From positions 23,145,491-23,209,490 of the forward strand of contig NC_088310.1 of assembly GCF_910592395.1 (NCBI RefSeq): a stretch of DNA of 64,000 bases. Reading direction: 5' to 3'. The stretch comes from Lineus longissimus (taxonomy: Eukaryota; Nemertea; Pilidiophora; Heteronemertea; Lineidae). Below are positions 1 to 12,800 of the stretch, one piece after another. The notes under the pieces are model-generated. The model worked only from the letters and a program-made list of their open reading frames with translations. It was not told where the DNA came from and ran no database searches. The first letter of the stretch is position 1. The number at the start of each line of letters is the position of its first letter. Made by a program: the position numbers and the translations under genes.

Positions 1-738
1 GTTTTTTAAATCTAATAGCCCTGTAGTTAGAGATTAGAAGATGGTAGTCGAAAAAATACAATTTTAAAAAGAGAATATGATACTATTGATAGATAGATGT
101 TGAAACAGTTAGTAGACGGTGAGATCAATGCTGGTAATTTGGAACTCTTTTTACAGATACATAGGGTACAACGACTTGTTCTTGGTGCGTATGATTCGTA
201 TAGTGCAATGTCAATTTTATTTGCATATAATTTGCCCCCCCCACGCCCCGTTATTTAAGGGGACGTGTTTATAAGTTTTGAATTCGATCGACGGTTAAGA
301 TATCGTACAATGTAGATTGAAAGAAACGGGGTTTCGAAGTCTCTACGAATGTTACTGATAGAAACACTGCTCCTGTGTTACAGTTGTTACGTGTCCCTGT
401 AGTTTTATTTTCCACATTGATAAATCTGCTTATAATATCCATATCCATATATATGTTTTTTTATAATCATTATGTTGTATGCACATTGTTTTAGCCTTTT
501 AACTATGTATCATATTCTTGAATCAACCTGGTAAATGCAAAATATCCCCCTCCACAATCATTACCCTTTGCTGCTGTGTAAGAACTGAAGTGAAAGAACT
601 AGTTGCGTATTAGATGTGTAGGCTAGACAGAGGTAGGTAGATACCAAACACTTACGTTTCCATGTAACATGGCCGTTAGTAATGATGACCGAACCAATAG
701 GTGGGCTACATTTTCAGAATAACCCATCGTATACTTAC
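1..738 (-). other. Intron 25, cut by window edge
   Basis: Sequence after the exon 25b donor. I searched for domain IV S1 coding sequence and for a third gate-exon copy and found neither, so domain IV lies further left. Confidence 0.75.
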
Positions 739-846
739 ACGTGGCTTTGGTATAGGTTTCTGCGGTTGTTTTGAACCTAGCTTTTTCATAGCATTGTAGT
801 ACTTTTTCTGATCCTCTGTCATTAACATCTCTAGGGAGCCACCTGC
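739..846 (-). CDS. Nav1: Nav1 exon 25b: III-IV linker inactivation gate, MLM variant
   Basis: 108 nt, same phases, acceptor CTCCAC|GCAGGT and donor CGT|GTAAGTATA as 25a, 160 nt downstream of it. By eye nine of 108 bases differ; five changed codons are synonymous and two change the protein: Phe1509 to Leu in the gate motif (MFM to MLM) and Gly1516 to Ser. The open frame, intact splice sites and silent changes argue for a used exon rather than a decaying copy. In the family the Phe is the critical residue of the inactivation particle. Confidence 0.93.
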
Positions 847-3800
847 GTGGAGACGACAATAAATTGATAAGTATCTCCTTCACCTGGATAGCACCAGAAC
901 TCCCTTGACCTTCACCTATAACATTAGTCACACCATGAAAAAAGATGACCAAAAGAAATAGCTGTTAGGTGGGATGCAGTTTCTCATTCACCCTGTATAT
1001 ACTTACACGAGGCTTTGGTATAGGTTTCTGTGGCTGTTTCCCACCTAGTTTTTTCATAGCATTGTAGTACTTTTTCTGATCTTCTGTCATAAACATCTCT
1101 AGGGAGCCACCTGCGTGGAGATGACAATAGATTGATCAGAATCAAATATGTTTCACATACTGAAATACCTGAGCAATCAAGTTCACCTTTCGGAGTGGAA
1201 GTCAATAATGCAGGGAAGAGGTCTTTAATTGCGTCAATGCACACAAGACTTCGTCTTCACTGCACCCTCAAGAGAGGCATAGATGACAACTCCATGACAG
1301 GCAATTTATATCACATATCATTTTTGAAATTTAAATTAAATGTTTGTTAAAGGCAAGGTACTGGGAGATAAAAACAAAATTGAATGAAACTAAGCTGCAG
1401 TAAATGAAGTTTTATTTATATGAAAATTAAAAACATTGGTTATTTTCAAAATAAGAGTCCAATGAAACTATGAAATGAAAAGGCCAGGGGCCATTGTGCT
1501 CACTGGTATTTAGGTAACGACTTAATTGACAATGGACCTTGAAAATTAGGTCAAATCAAAAACCTGTATATTATGCAATGTATCCTTGCTGGGAGTACCA
1601 ACCATAACAACTTTATGGAATACGAATCACTAATGAGCGAGATATCACACTTTCTAGCTTTTCACTTTTTGCCCCCTGGTGTCAAAGTCGAGAAACAGAT
1701 CAGACCAAAATTCAGTATGATATGCAATATGTCTTTGCCAGGAGTACCTACCATTATAATTATATCAAAAACAAATCACTAATAAGGGAGATATCACACT
1801 ATTTATGTTTTCAGTTTTGGCCCCCTGGTGGCCAAGTCAAGAATCAGACCGGACCGAAATTCAGTGTCATCTGACCTAGGGGGTCATGCATACAAAGTTT
1901 TGAGTCCATAGCCCTAGCGGTTAAGAAACGTGCCATCGTTTTTGAAATAGGATACGACGGACAACGACGGACGACGAAGACGACAACGACGACGACGACG
2001 ACGGACGACAGACACTGCGGTGTTGTATAGACCCACCGTTCCGGTGAGCCATAAGGCACGGGCTACATCACCTTTTTATCATAGATCAACTTGTATTTGA
2101 TGACAGATGTCTAAATTACGGGATTGTCTTTATATCTATAGTTCTTTTTCTCCGTGAGACAAACGTGCTGAATTCCGATCGAAACATTTGAACTGAATTG
2201 CCAAATCAAGCCACTCAGGTAAACCAGGCTTTTACGCCATTCAATCATGTGATGGAATAACAGGTTTGCTGAATTAAAATCGAATCATTTCAACTAATAA
2301 AAATACCAGCCGACTCTTGCACTGCAATATCAAATGCGAAAATATAAGATTTCCGCTAAATCGAATGAAGTAGATGCAGATTTTAAAGCCTGTTACTGGC
2401 AAATCGTAGCTAGAATATGAAGAGAGTCACACTTTGAAAAGGGTTGCTTTGCTTATGAAGATTCACAATCCCAAGATTGCTTTTAAAGTCAAAGGCCCAC
2501 CCCTGTGTTGTGTTGGAAGATTTGGTCGTACATTTTGTACGCTTCACTGACTGAAACTCATTTATTCAAGTATGGTTAACTCAACGGATGGTTATGTCTT
2601 ACGGGAAAGATTTTGTAATTGCTGAAATCTGCTAATATATATACGATAGAATATCCTATTTCTTAGCAAACTGAAATGTCCTCAAAAGAAGAATTTACTG
2701 TTGCCACGAATTGGTATACTTATCTTTTTCTTTTGCATATTGAAATTGTCTATGATAACACCAATGAAGAGATTCAGCGTGAAGAAAGAACCGAAGATGA
2801 TGAAGAGCACGAAGTAAAGGTACATATACAAGTTAGCCTCTCTGTAGGGTTGCTCGTTTCGCTGAAAGAAAGAAAAAAGAGAAGCTTTATGTATAGTTTC
2901 CAGCAGTGAATAAGAGTGACCTATAAAACCTATAAAGCGTCTATTAGGGCACCCCCTTTAATTTTTTTAAATCCTAATTGCTGGTTGGCTGGTCAAGAGA
3001 CTTTTTAAAAGGGACTTTTTTTCTTTGATCTTTTGAATTTTGGAAGCATCTTGCATATTTTAGGTACATGTATGCCAACTCCATAATACTTGTATGTTGT
3101 AGTTTTCAAGTTTTCAAGCATCGACGGACATGCTGTACATTTTCGTATGAAAAACCAATGTATCTCACATCCCTCTTGTCCCATTCATATAATACGATAA
3201 AATATAACACCAGAAGAATTCTACTTGGATTTAAGTATCAACTCACCCCATGACAATCAACAGCGTCGTTCATGATTCCCATCCAACCCTTGAACGTGGC
3301 CTGGAATGAAAGAGAAACACACGTTCAGGTACAGCCAGGGCAGAAAGTGATCGGATTGATTCTTTATTTTCTCATTCAAAGATGACATTTCCTTAATAAT
3401 TTCTACGTACAAAGATAATTGTTGATTACGAGTATTGCTCACCTACAGATGACCAAGGGCAATTACATGTAACTGTCACGCCTATTAAGGTCTCGTGGTA
3501 ACTGTACAATTGCAATTCCAAGTGAAATACAAAACTGCCGACATTTTTTCAAAATGACAAGTAAAGTGCAGGAAACTACACTTACGATCTGAAAGAGTGC
3601 TAGATAAGCATTCAGCACATTGTCAAAGTTAATACGTGAATTCTTCCATTTTGTATCCTCCATGAGTTCGCACTCGTTCCTCAATTTGACAAAGTCATAT
3701 GATATCCTCTCAGTGGTCGTCAAATTGATGCACTTATAGAATTGGCCAGAGAAGAGCTGAACACCCATGATACTGAAGATGAGCCAGAAGACTAGACACA

Positions 3801-6800
3801 CAAGAAGCACGTTACAGATAGATGGAATGGCTTGGATCAAGGCGTTGACTACGACCTGAAATTAAACAAAGAATCACTAAAATTTAGGAAAGCGACATAG
3901 TTTGTTATAGGTATGTATGGCTCCCTTTTATATCCGCGTTATTAAGGTAATCTTGAAAGCTCATATACGCTCAAATGACAGAGAGTCGTTATTCATGTTT
4001 CTGTTTGTTACCATGAACTCATTCAATACTTACTCTCATCCCCTCCCATCTTGATACAGCACGGAGTGGACGTAAAGCCCTGAGCGTCCTGAGAGCTCTC
4101 AGAGAACCCATCGTGCCCTCCTGTCCCGACGCCTCGGCGGAGAGAGTAATAATCGAGATCTAAAAATGCAAAAAACACACAAAACAAGTTGTCATTTCGT
4201 CAGGACAAGTGTTTGCTGACTGAATGTATTTCCAGGTCATTTTCTTGATTAGTATCAGCAATGTATCAGTATCAGTTGTTCGTATATTGAGACGTACACT
4301 ACAGACAATCCTCCTTCACATAAACTTTCTCTTATTCTTGAGCATTGTATTTAGTGATAGCTTTGACCAGCATAATGAAGATTTCCACATACTTACAGTG
4401 ACTATAATGAAGTCAAGCCAACACCAGGCGTCTGTGAAATACTTTTTATATCCAAACGCCAACCACTTTATGATCATCTCGAAAATGAAGATGACTGTGT
4501 AACCCTTATCTAAGTACTCAAGGGTGAGTTTAAGTAAAGGGCGGTTATCTAGATAGATGTCTTCAACGGCCTGTAAGAAGAAGACAATGGTCAGATATTG
4601 AAACGTTGAAATCTTATTTTGATGAAAGCTGAAAATGACGAAACTTTCATATGAGCTCTTGATCAAGCAATTTTAATAGTTGTAGTTGTACTTTCAGATG
4701 ACATATAGAAGTTATTGTATTTTTCACACATTTTGCTCTCGACGAAGTTATATACTTTTCGCCCGCCTTACATATTTTAAGTGGCACAAAACGTGTCTAT
4801 ATGACCTTGTATTAAATTCTAGATAGAGCTTACCAAGGATATGCTACTGGCAGCGATCATGAGCATGATGAATGATTCAAAATACTTGTGTTCGACGAGT
4901 TTATAGGTGTAACATCTTGCTTTCCACCAAACCTTGCCAACGGATGTCTGAACGAACGCGTTGATACAGGTTACGTGCTTCATACAGAAACTTGGAAAGC
5001 AGTCGTCAGGATAATTGACGAAGACGACATCAACGTCGGTGGGTTCAGGCTCGCCATCTTCAAGTTTGTCGTCCATGCAGCTGCTCCCGTCATCATTGCC
5101 AAATGATGATTTGCTGACGGTCCCAGGGGTAGACGCCTTGGTGTTGCTAAACTTGCTATCTCTGGATGCGGACTTCCTCATCTTGCACATGGACTCCATG
5201 CTAGCGGGCCGCGTGGGCGCTTCGGTCTCCTGCAACAAGGGGTACTATTGTTAAACTCTTAAGAATGTCTAAATCGAGTTGAAGTAGTGCTAATTTTCAA
5301 TTCCAAAACACCGTGGTTACGCAAGGTAGTAGTTCATATCCCGTAGTAGATATTTACTAATTACATGTACTGGTTTAGATTTTTAGGTCAATAAAACTCT
5401 AGTAACTCACCTTTTCTTCTTGGTCAAGCTGAATCTTAGATTCTGAACCCGCTGAAACAAATCAAAACAAACATATAAAGTTTCATTTGTCAGGACGAAA
5501 TGAAAAATGATTATATCAAAGTTGAGTTTTTTCCATTTGAAAACAGCCCAATTTAAACTTGTACAAGGAAAGGAATTCAATTTTAGATTCAGAGCGAAGT
5601 ATGAACAAGAACAACGAAAAAAATTACAAAAAGGAAGAAGTATTGTCTGAAATCAACATGTCAATGTTCAAGATGGTTGTGGTAAATTCTTGGTTAAGAC
5701 TTGATTGATGAAGACATATATGTACAATGTATACTTTGCACTGCACATTTAACATTTTAGCGATTTTAGTGAAGTGAAAATACACTACAATGTTGCACCA
5801 ATACAGCTCAGCATTCGTAATAAAATCTGGGAGGTGACCGAATATTCATGTTGGAATTGATCCCTCACACAGTCAAAATCCAACTCTTTTCAATTACATG
5901 CAAGTGTTACCAAATAATGAAACGTGGCAACTTTTCACCACAACCTTGAAACGTGGTAACTTTTCACCACAACCTTGCAGATGATATAAGAATTCAAATG
6001 AGGATGTGCATAAAAAATAAAGAATGGGCTGGACTCCGTCAGCCAATGAATGGATATCAAACAAGAATCATAGTTTCTGTCGTCGAATGCTGGACTGAAT
6101 GATGGAGACTACAAAACATACATTTCGTATTCAATTACCACAACTATATTGACTACACAACTCTGGACCACAGAAGGACAATTTCAAGGATGACCACGAA
6201 TACGGTTAGGTTACCTCTTATTAAGGTCGTTTCGTAATAAAGACAGCACAGAAAAAATCCAAGCTGAGCAAAAAATTGTATTTTAGCCCTCTCTTGATAT
6301 TAATCTGATGTTTCTGTCCTTGACTTTGACAAGTGTACCAGTGTTCAGACGCTGACCACAGCGACAGGACCACGGCCGGCGACAGCGGCAGGGGCGGAAT
6401 CAGGCACGTGAGATATACCGATGGGCGTCAACAAACGCAGATGCGAGTTGATGTGAATCTCCGTTTTTTAAATCCAATTAAAGCGAGCTTTTAATGGTCA
6501 TGTCGATCATTTTATTCGTTGAAGAGGATTAAGAAAAGGACGGTTAAGTGAGGTCCATGCTCGCATAGTTTTCGTGTATTTTGTGTTGTAAATTCGCGCT
6601 AATCGCCGAGATTGATTATTCGCCGATTTCATTTCACTCTGTTCTTCGTGTTACGTGTAATCGTGTATCATGTACATGTATGTATCAAAATGAATTATTA
6701 TTGTGTCCACACTCGCGTTTTCGGTATGCTTTCGAACTTTGAATTGAAGTGAACTTTTAAGTCAGTGAACAGACCTCCAATAACCGTTGCGTCATAATTT

Positions 6801-9800
6801 AAATTGAATTGAAATTGAATCATGCGTTCAATGTTAAACTTTAATGATCTTTATTTGTATATTCTTGCAAATGCGCATGTGCTGTCGCGTGAATCGTCCG
6901 CCCAGACTTAAAATACCAGGGCCATATGTGTTAGTTTTGTGCTTAGTTCGCGTTTAGAAATATCGAGGTTGGTAAGAATTATTGTGTTGATCGAATACTG
7001 ATATACTATTCAAATCAAACTGGACTTTAAAGCAAGGATTCGGAGGAAAGTTTAGATAATAACGCCTCATATAATGCTGGAGCTGGTGGAACGTTGGGTG
7101 CCAGAGTGATGAGACTGAAGACAAGGTCACGAAGGTAGGACAAATTGACAATGTTTATCACATCATCAATATACATCGGTTATTTAAGTGCTGTCGTCTA
7201 TAAGGTTAACATGTACATTCAAAAATAATGTAGTTGCATCGACGCCACAGCATTTAGACGTCCACGATTTTCGTCGGGTGCCAGAGGTTTCAAGGTAGGG
7301 CAATATTTTAATCAATCGTCACATTCACATCGTCAATAGACCTACATTGGTTATTTTGATATTTACAGTCCAAAATAGTTGCATTGACAACATATATGAG
7401 CTCACGATTTTCCTACTTTACGGTAGGCCTATACTCCGCCCCTGCCCTCTGCCCTAGAGCATGGCCACATGCGTACATAGGCCTACACTACACAGATTGT
7501 TGTAGACAGTTGATATCGTCATGCTGCATGATAAAACCAGATGAAACTTGTTTTTGGACGAATGATATTTGATAACGTTCGAAATCGATTAACTCTGATA
7601 AATTCTGATCTGGATATATACTGAGTGAACCCACCCGACACACCCGAAGGTAAGACACATATATTTTGATACAGCCTGTTAGTGGAGCAGTTCCGTTTAT
7701 ACTTGATGGTTTTTGAATGAATGATTGAGACCATTTGACACATTCCTCTATGGTTCGATTGTAGTAAAGGCCCGGCTTTTAAAATTGTTTTAGGAAAGAT
7801 TGCAATTTTCGTTTGTCCACAATTTTTATCACCAAAATCATGTTTTTGTAATGCGTGGTCATCCTTTTTTACTAACGATTGCGGCTAACACTGCCAACGG
7901 GAAATCTTTCATTAAAAGTAGTTAATCACAGCACCATTTTTGCAATGACCATTTAGTTCATGGATTATTTTACCGGTCAGCTTTTGTATTTTGTCCAAAT
8001 GGTTAGCAAATGTAACTCTACATAAACTTGTACATGTATTTTAAAAATCTATAGTATCATATTAAACTTATGGTAGCAGCATGGCATTGGAGTCAGTTGA
8101 TCAGTTGAATCACCTGCTATCAGTAATTATACAAGAGATTATTTCGGTCCATTAACATACAAATAGGGCTGAGACAATATACTATATTGCTCAGTAAATG
8201 ATGACGCATCGTATTGTACTGAATAGAGGCGTCTATTTAACAAGCTCCCAACAAGTATGCCAGTGTTAGCCGCAGTTGCACTGCAAACAAAGGTTGCAGT
8301 GCAAGTCTAACTAACAAAGTACCTGAGCTAACACTCTTACGATCATCATCTTCCAGTCCTGAATCCTGGTTGTCGCAAATTCGTCCATTGCGCACCGGGC
8401 CGTCACCATCCATGATTACGTCATCAGTTTTGGTAACTCCGGTAGGACCCTCGCGCTGTCCCGCTTTTCTCTTCTTGACAACAGTTTTTGCGCATTGCAT
8501 AGCTTTGACTTTCAGCCAGTTAACAAGTCTGTTGATCCTCTCCGAGGCTTCCTGCATTTTGTTGGGTTCGTTATCGCCCGCGGAGACAGATTGAAGATTC
8601 TCAGCCCCGAAAGAGCTCAAGAGTAAAGCAAGAAACAAGTTTAGCACCTGAAAAATACAAATAGTATAACATGCATCGTTAGAATTTGCGATTAAGGGGT
8701 AATTTGCTCCTCCCCTAAACATTTTTAAAGGAAATCTCCCTGGGCTGACCAACTGTGATGGGTTACATCTGTTTCCTCTTGGCGTAGGAGGATCGGTTGC
8801 TTCTGACATTATCCGACTGGGTCACAAAACAAGATACCTCATCCAATAAGCATTAGCAGATAGTACTGCTTTCATTGCACTTAAAGGGGAATACATGTAC
8901 AACTTTATAGAAATGCTACCGGTTTTATATCAAATACATTGTATATGGTATCAAGAAACACAAAATACATGAAAAAATTAATGAATATATCAATCATCAT
9001 TTCCATAACTCGTTTCATTTGGGCCTTAAGGATGTTTCCATTGTGTGCGTGTATATAAACATAAATATTAACGTATCTATACGCAACTATTACTGTGCTT
9101 AAAATACCACTCAAGTCTCGGCAATGGCTCCTCCATTTTTTTTAAATGTTTCACTGCCAAAGCCACTGGTTCTTCTAATCACTGCAATAGTTTACTGGGA
9201 ATAGTAAAGTATAATCTAAAATAAACATATACAAAAAGTGTCTTCCTTTTCTTGCTGTGATATCCAATCGACTATCCATGACTCACTAGTTGTTTCGTGT
9301 ATTCCATAGTACTGAACAGAATTGTAGCGCTGCAGAGGTAATCCCCACGTTTTTCCACAAACCATTCATACATAATGAACACTTTAACATAATAGACAAC
9401 ATGAACGCATGTATCTCCAAAGATGCAGAAACTGTATCCATCCATTTGAATCAACTAAAGGCAGTTCACAGAATAAGCGCTAATCCAAAAGAAAAGTGGA
9501 TCCATCCAAACTGAACAAAATCACATGACCGATCTCTGCCATTTTAGAAATAGTTTTTGCCAACAATAACAGATGGCAGTTATTTCTAATATGGCGGAGA
9601 TTACGGTTTGAAGCAGCATCCCGTAGGTACTTACCACTAAATTCCCAATAATCATCGTCAATAAGAAAAATGGTATACATATATAACCATTCACGAGCAT
9701 ACAATCCCACATGGATTCGATCCATTCTCCACAGAGTACACGAAACACAATCATGAATGAGTGGAAAAATGACACAAAACTCCAACGTGGGACTTCACCT

Positions 9801-12800
9801 CCCGTGAACCTGTCTTTCTTCGTGTAATAATTTTGTCCGAATAATTGCATCCCGACTACAGCAAAAATGAAAATGATAATGCCAAGCACGAATGTTAGGT
9901 TTCCCAGTGCACCTATTGTTCGTACGATGATCCCCATCAAGAGGTTGAGAGTAGGCCATGACTTAGCTAATTTGAACACACGAAGCTGAAAAGGAAAAGC
10001 ATATTATTAGAAAAGTGGTAGGCAGTTTTCCGAAAAGGTGTATCACTCTTTCGTTCACAGGTTTGACTGTTTCATGTACCTGACCAGACTAAACGCATGA
10101 CCTTATTTAAACTTTTGTTAATGGGGGACGACGAGGCAGTTGCCCTCGCCTCCCCTCAACTGCTTAATACGGCCATCCCATGCGGATTCTTCCTCATGTG
10201 GTAAACGGGGTGACTCCCTCTGACAGTTTCATCTTGGGTCACTAAATTCACCTAGATTACTTTACAAATTGTATGATATTCTAGTTAACACTCAAAAGTC
10301 TTAACCTCAAGCTGCATTCCCTTACCAATCTGAATGTTCGAAGGACAGATAAGCCACTGACACCCTCTAAACCCAGTTCGAGGAAGCTGAGGAATACAAT
10401 AATGCTGTCAAAAATGTTCCAGCTATCCTTGAAGTAGTTGATAGGGTTAAGGGCGATGATTTTGAGCACGGCCTCGGTAGCGAATATGCCAGTAAAGACC
10501 TGAAAGGAGGTAATGAACAATTATTAAAGAATTGGCAGTACTAAAGATAAAACAACTCCAGAAAAGTCCAATATTGCCAAATGGTTCATTCCGATGCTGC
10601 CAAACACATCTCCTAACAGGCATCAATTTCGGATTGTTTCAGTATTCTCATCAATTTATATCATCAAAATGGCAACCAAACATGTGCCGCGATTTCTTTT
10701 CACATGAACTTACGTAGTTTCTCATACTGAGTCATTCGCAAACTCAACTTAAGTTTCCCTTACTGAGTGTATTCACAAAATCGACTCATACAGCTTCTGA
10801 TACGGAGTGTGTTCGCAAACTCTACTTACATAGTTTCCCATACTGAGTGTATTCGCAAAATCCTTTTCCATGGGATAATGATCCATAGCCATGAAGGCAG
10901 TGTTGATTACAATGCACAGTGTGATGGCGAGCTCAGCAAAGGCATCTAGAATGATCAACGCTGTGTACTTCTGAAGCAACAAGAGCCATCGCGGTGGGTT
11001 CCAGACACAGAACAGTTGGTGCATCTTGGCTTTGATAAATGCCTTCTTATCCAGGCTTTCGTCACTGAAGAAACCTGCAAAATATGAAGAATGGCAGTGT
11101 CGTGCGGGCGATTATGGAAATGCATACACGGTATCATTTCCTGGTAATAAGAACCAAGGTAATTTTAGGCCAGTACCAACAGAACACGAGTCAGTATTAC
11201 TTTGAGCATGTGTAACAGTTTTGAATGTCCTAGGATAGAGTGATATAGGGAAAAGGATTCTATCATGCGCTTTTAACCTAAGGAAGGTCATTCCCTGGGT
11301 CTTTATAGAACTATACCAACAACCACACCTCCATCTCTACCAATTCCAATGCTACTTTGTTTAGAGCACCTAGTCCGCACTTCCATCCTCTTCATCAGCC
11401 AATCTGCTTCAATCCTCAGGTTATAGCTCTAATATTGAAATCTGTATAGGAAATTTTCTCAGAGTACCTATCTGAAAAGGTTTGAAAAAGTACGAGGCAT
11501 TTCGCCTTTATGTCGTGGGTGCAACCTTGGCCTTATTATCAGTAACTTGTGTACAAAGATACAGGAATGACTAAATGATAATACATACGTCTGTTATAAG
11601 TAGAGAATAGAGTGTGAGCGTTTGCAGGGTGTTGCTACAGAAAAATTGCTTTACCGAGATCCCGGAGATTCTTGTAAAATATGATATCTCTTTCGTGACC
11701 AAAATACAGTATCTTCCAGTAACTGAATCATATACTGACTTTAAGGCGAGCGGCATTAGAGTTGTAGTGGGACATCTTGCTTCAAATCAATGCGTCAAAT
11801 CGATTTAACAAAGCCAGGACTAATATTTTGTCATACGACCAAACAACAATCACGAAAAGCAGCTATTTTCTTGCTTCACTTCCGCAGTTGTTGTGGATTG
11901 CTCAGGAACGGCATGTGCAAGTAAATTTTTGAATCTTCAGTTCGATTTAATTGAATACAGTAAACCAAGTTAGTCCATTGAACATACATCCCCGATTATC
12001 ATGACGTACTTTTTATACCGGTACCAAAGACAAGATACACCAAAGATCCACATTCAAAATGATCAAAATTGTCCATTTAGAATGAAAGAACAATGACAAT
12101 TCTCAAACATGTAAAAGTAAAACATGCTGCCTCGTCAAAGCCTCTCATGGCCCGGATTCAAATTTTGCCACGCATGCGTGTAGCTGCGCCGGATCTGACG
12201 TGCTAAAGCAGGAGACAGAATGGTTAAAAGGAGATGACAAAGGCGAATAAAGCCAGATCTGTGTCCAGGCGGGGCCTTTGGGATGCATTTAATGGCGAGC
12301 GGGCGGGTGGCTGGGCTGAAACGCTGCAAGACAGAATGCTGTGAAGGCAAATGGAACCATCGCATTGAACATTTAAGTAAAACAACCATGTTTGAATTAT
12401 TTACCGTTCCGTTTTAACTACGGGAATATTAACTCGTTGCACAGGGCAATATTGTAAAGCTGACCCAATGTTGGATATTCAACAGCCAATAACGGTTTTC
12501 AACGACCAAACGAAATCCTAAATCAGTGATTAAAGTATGATGTAAAGCTATTTTAGAGACTGTCGCTGGTGATTTTGCAATGCGATGGTTTTGAAAAATA
12601 AAAGTAAATATTTAGACAAAATGCTGCTTGTTGTATAATGGTTATAACAATAATAATGATAACAATAATAAGTATGGCAGTAATATAATGCTCCATGTAA
12701 GCTTAGACAAGGAAGGTGGACAGTGGGACAGGCCCGGCACATGTATAATTAATGTTGACTTCTTACCCCGTAGAGTGACATGCTTCTGGGCACCGTCGTC

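Noticed and set aside
739-846. Exon 25b as a pseudo-exon
   Set aside because: Intact AC acceptor and GT donor, no stop, and five of seven changed codons silent.
2676-2909. Plus-strand ORF with acidic tail
   Set aside because: It is the antisense of exon 24 (domain III S6); the minus strand carries the family sequence and splice sites.
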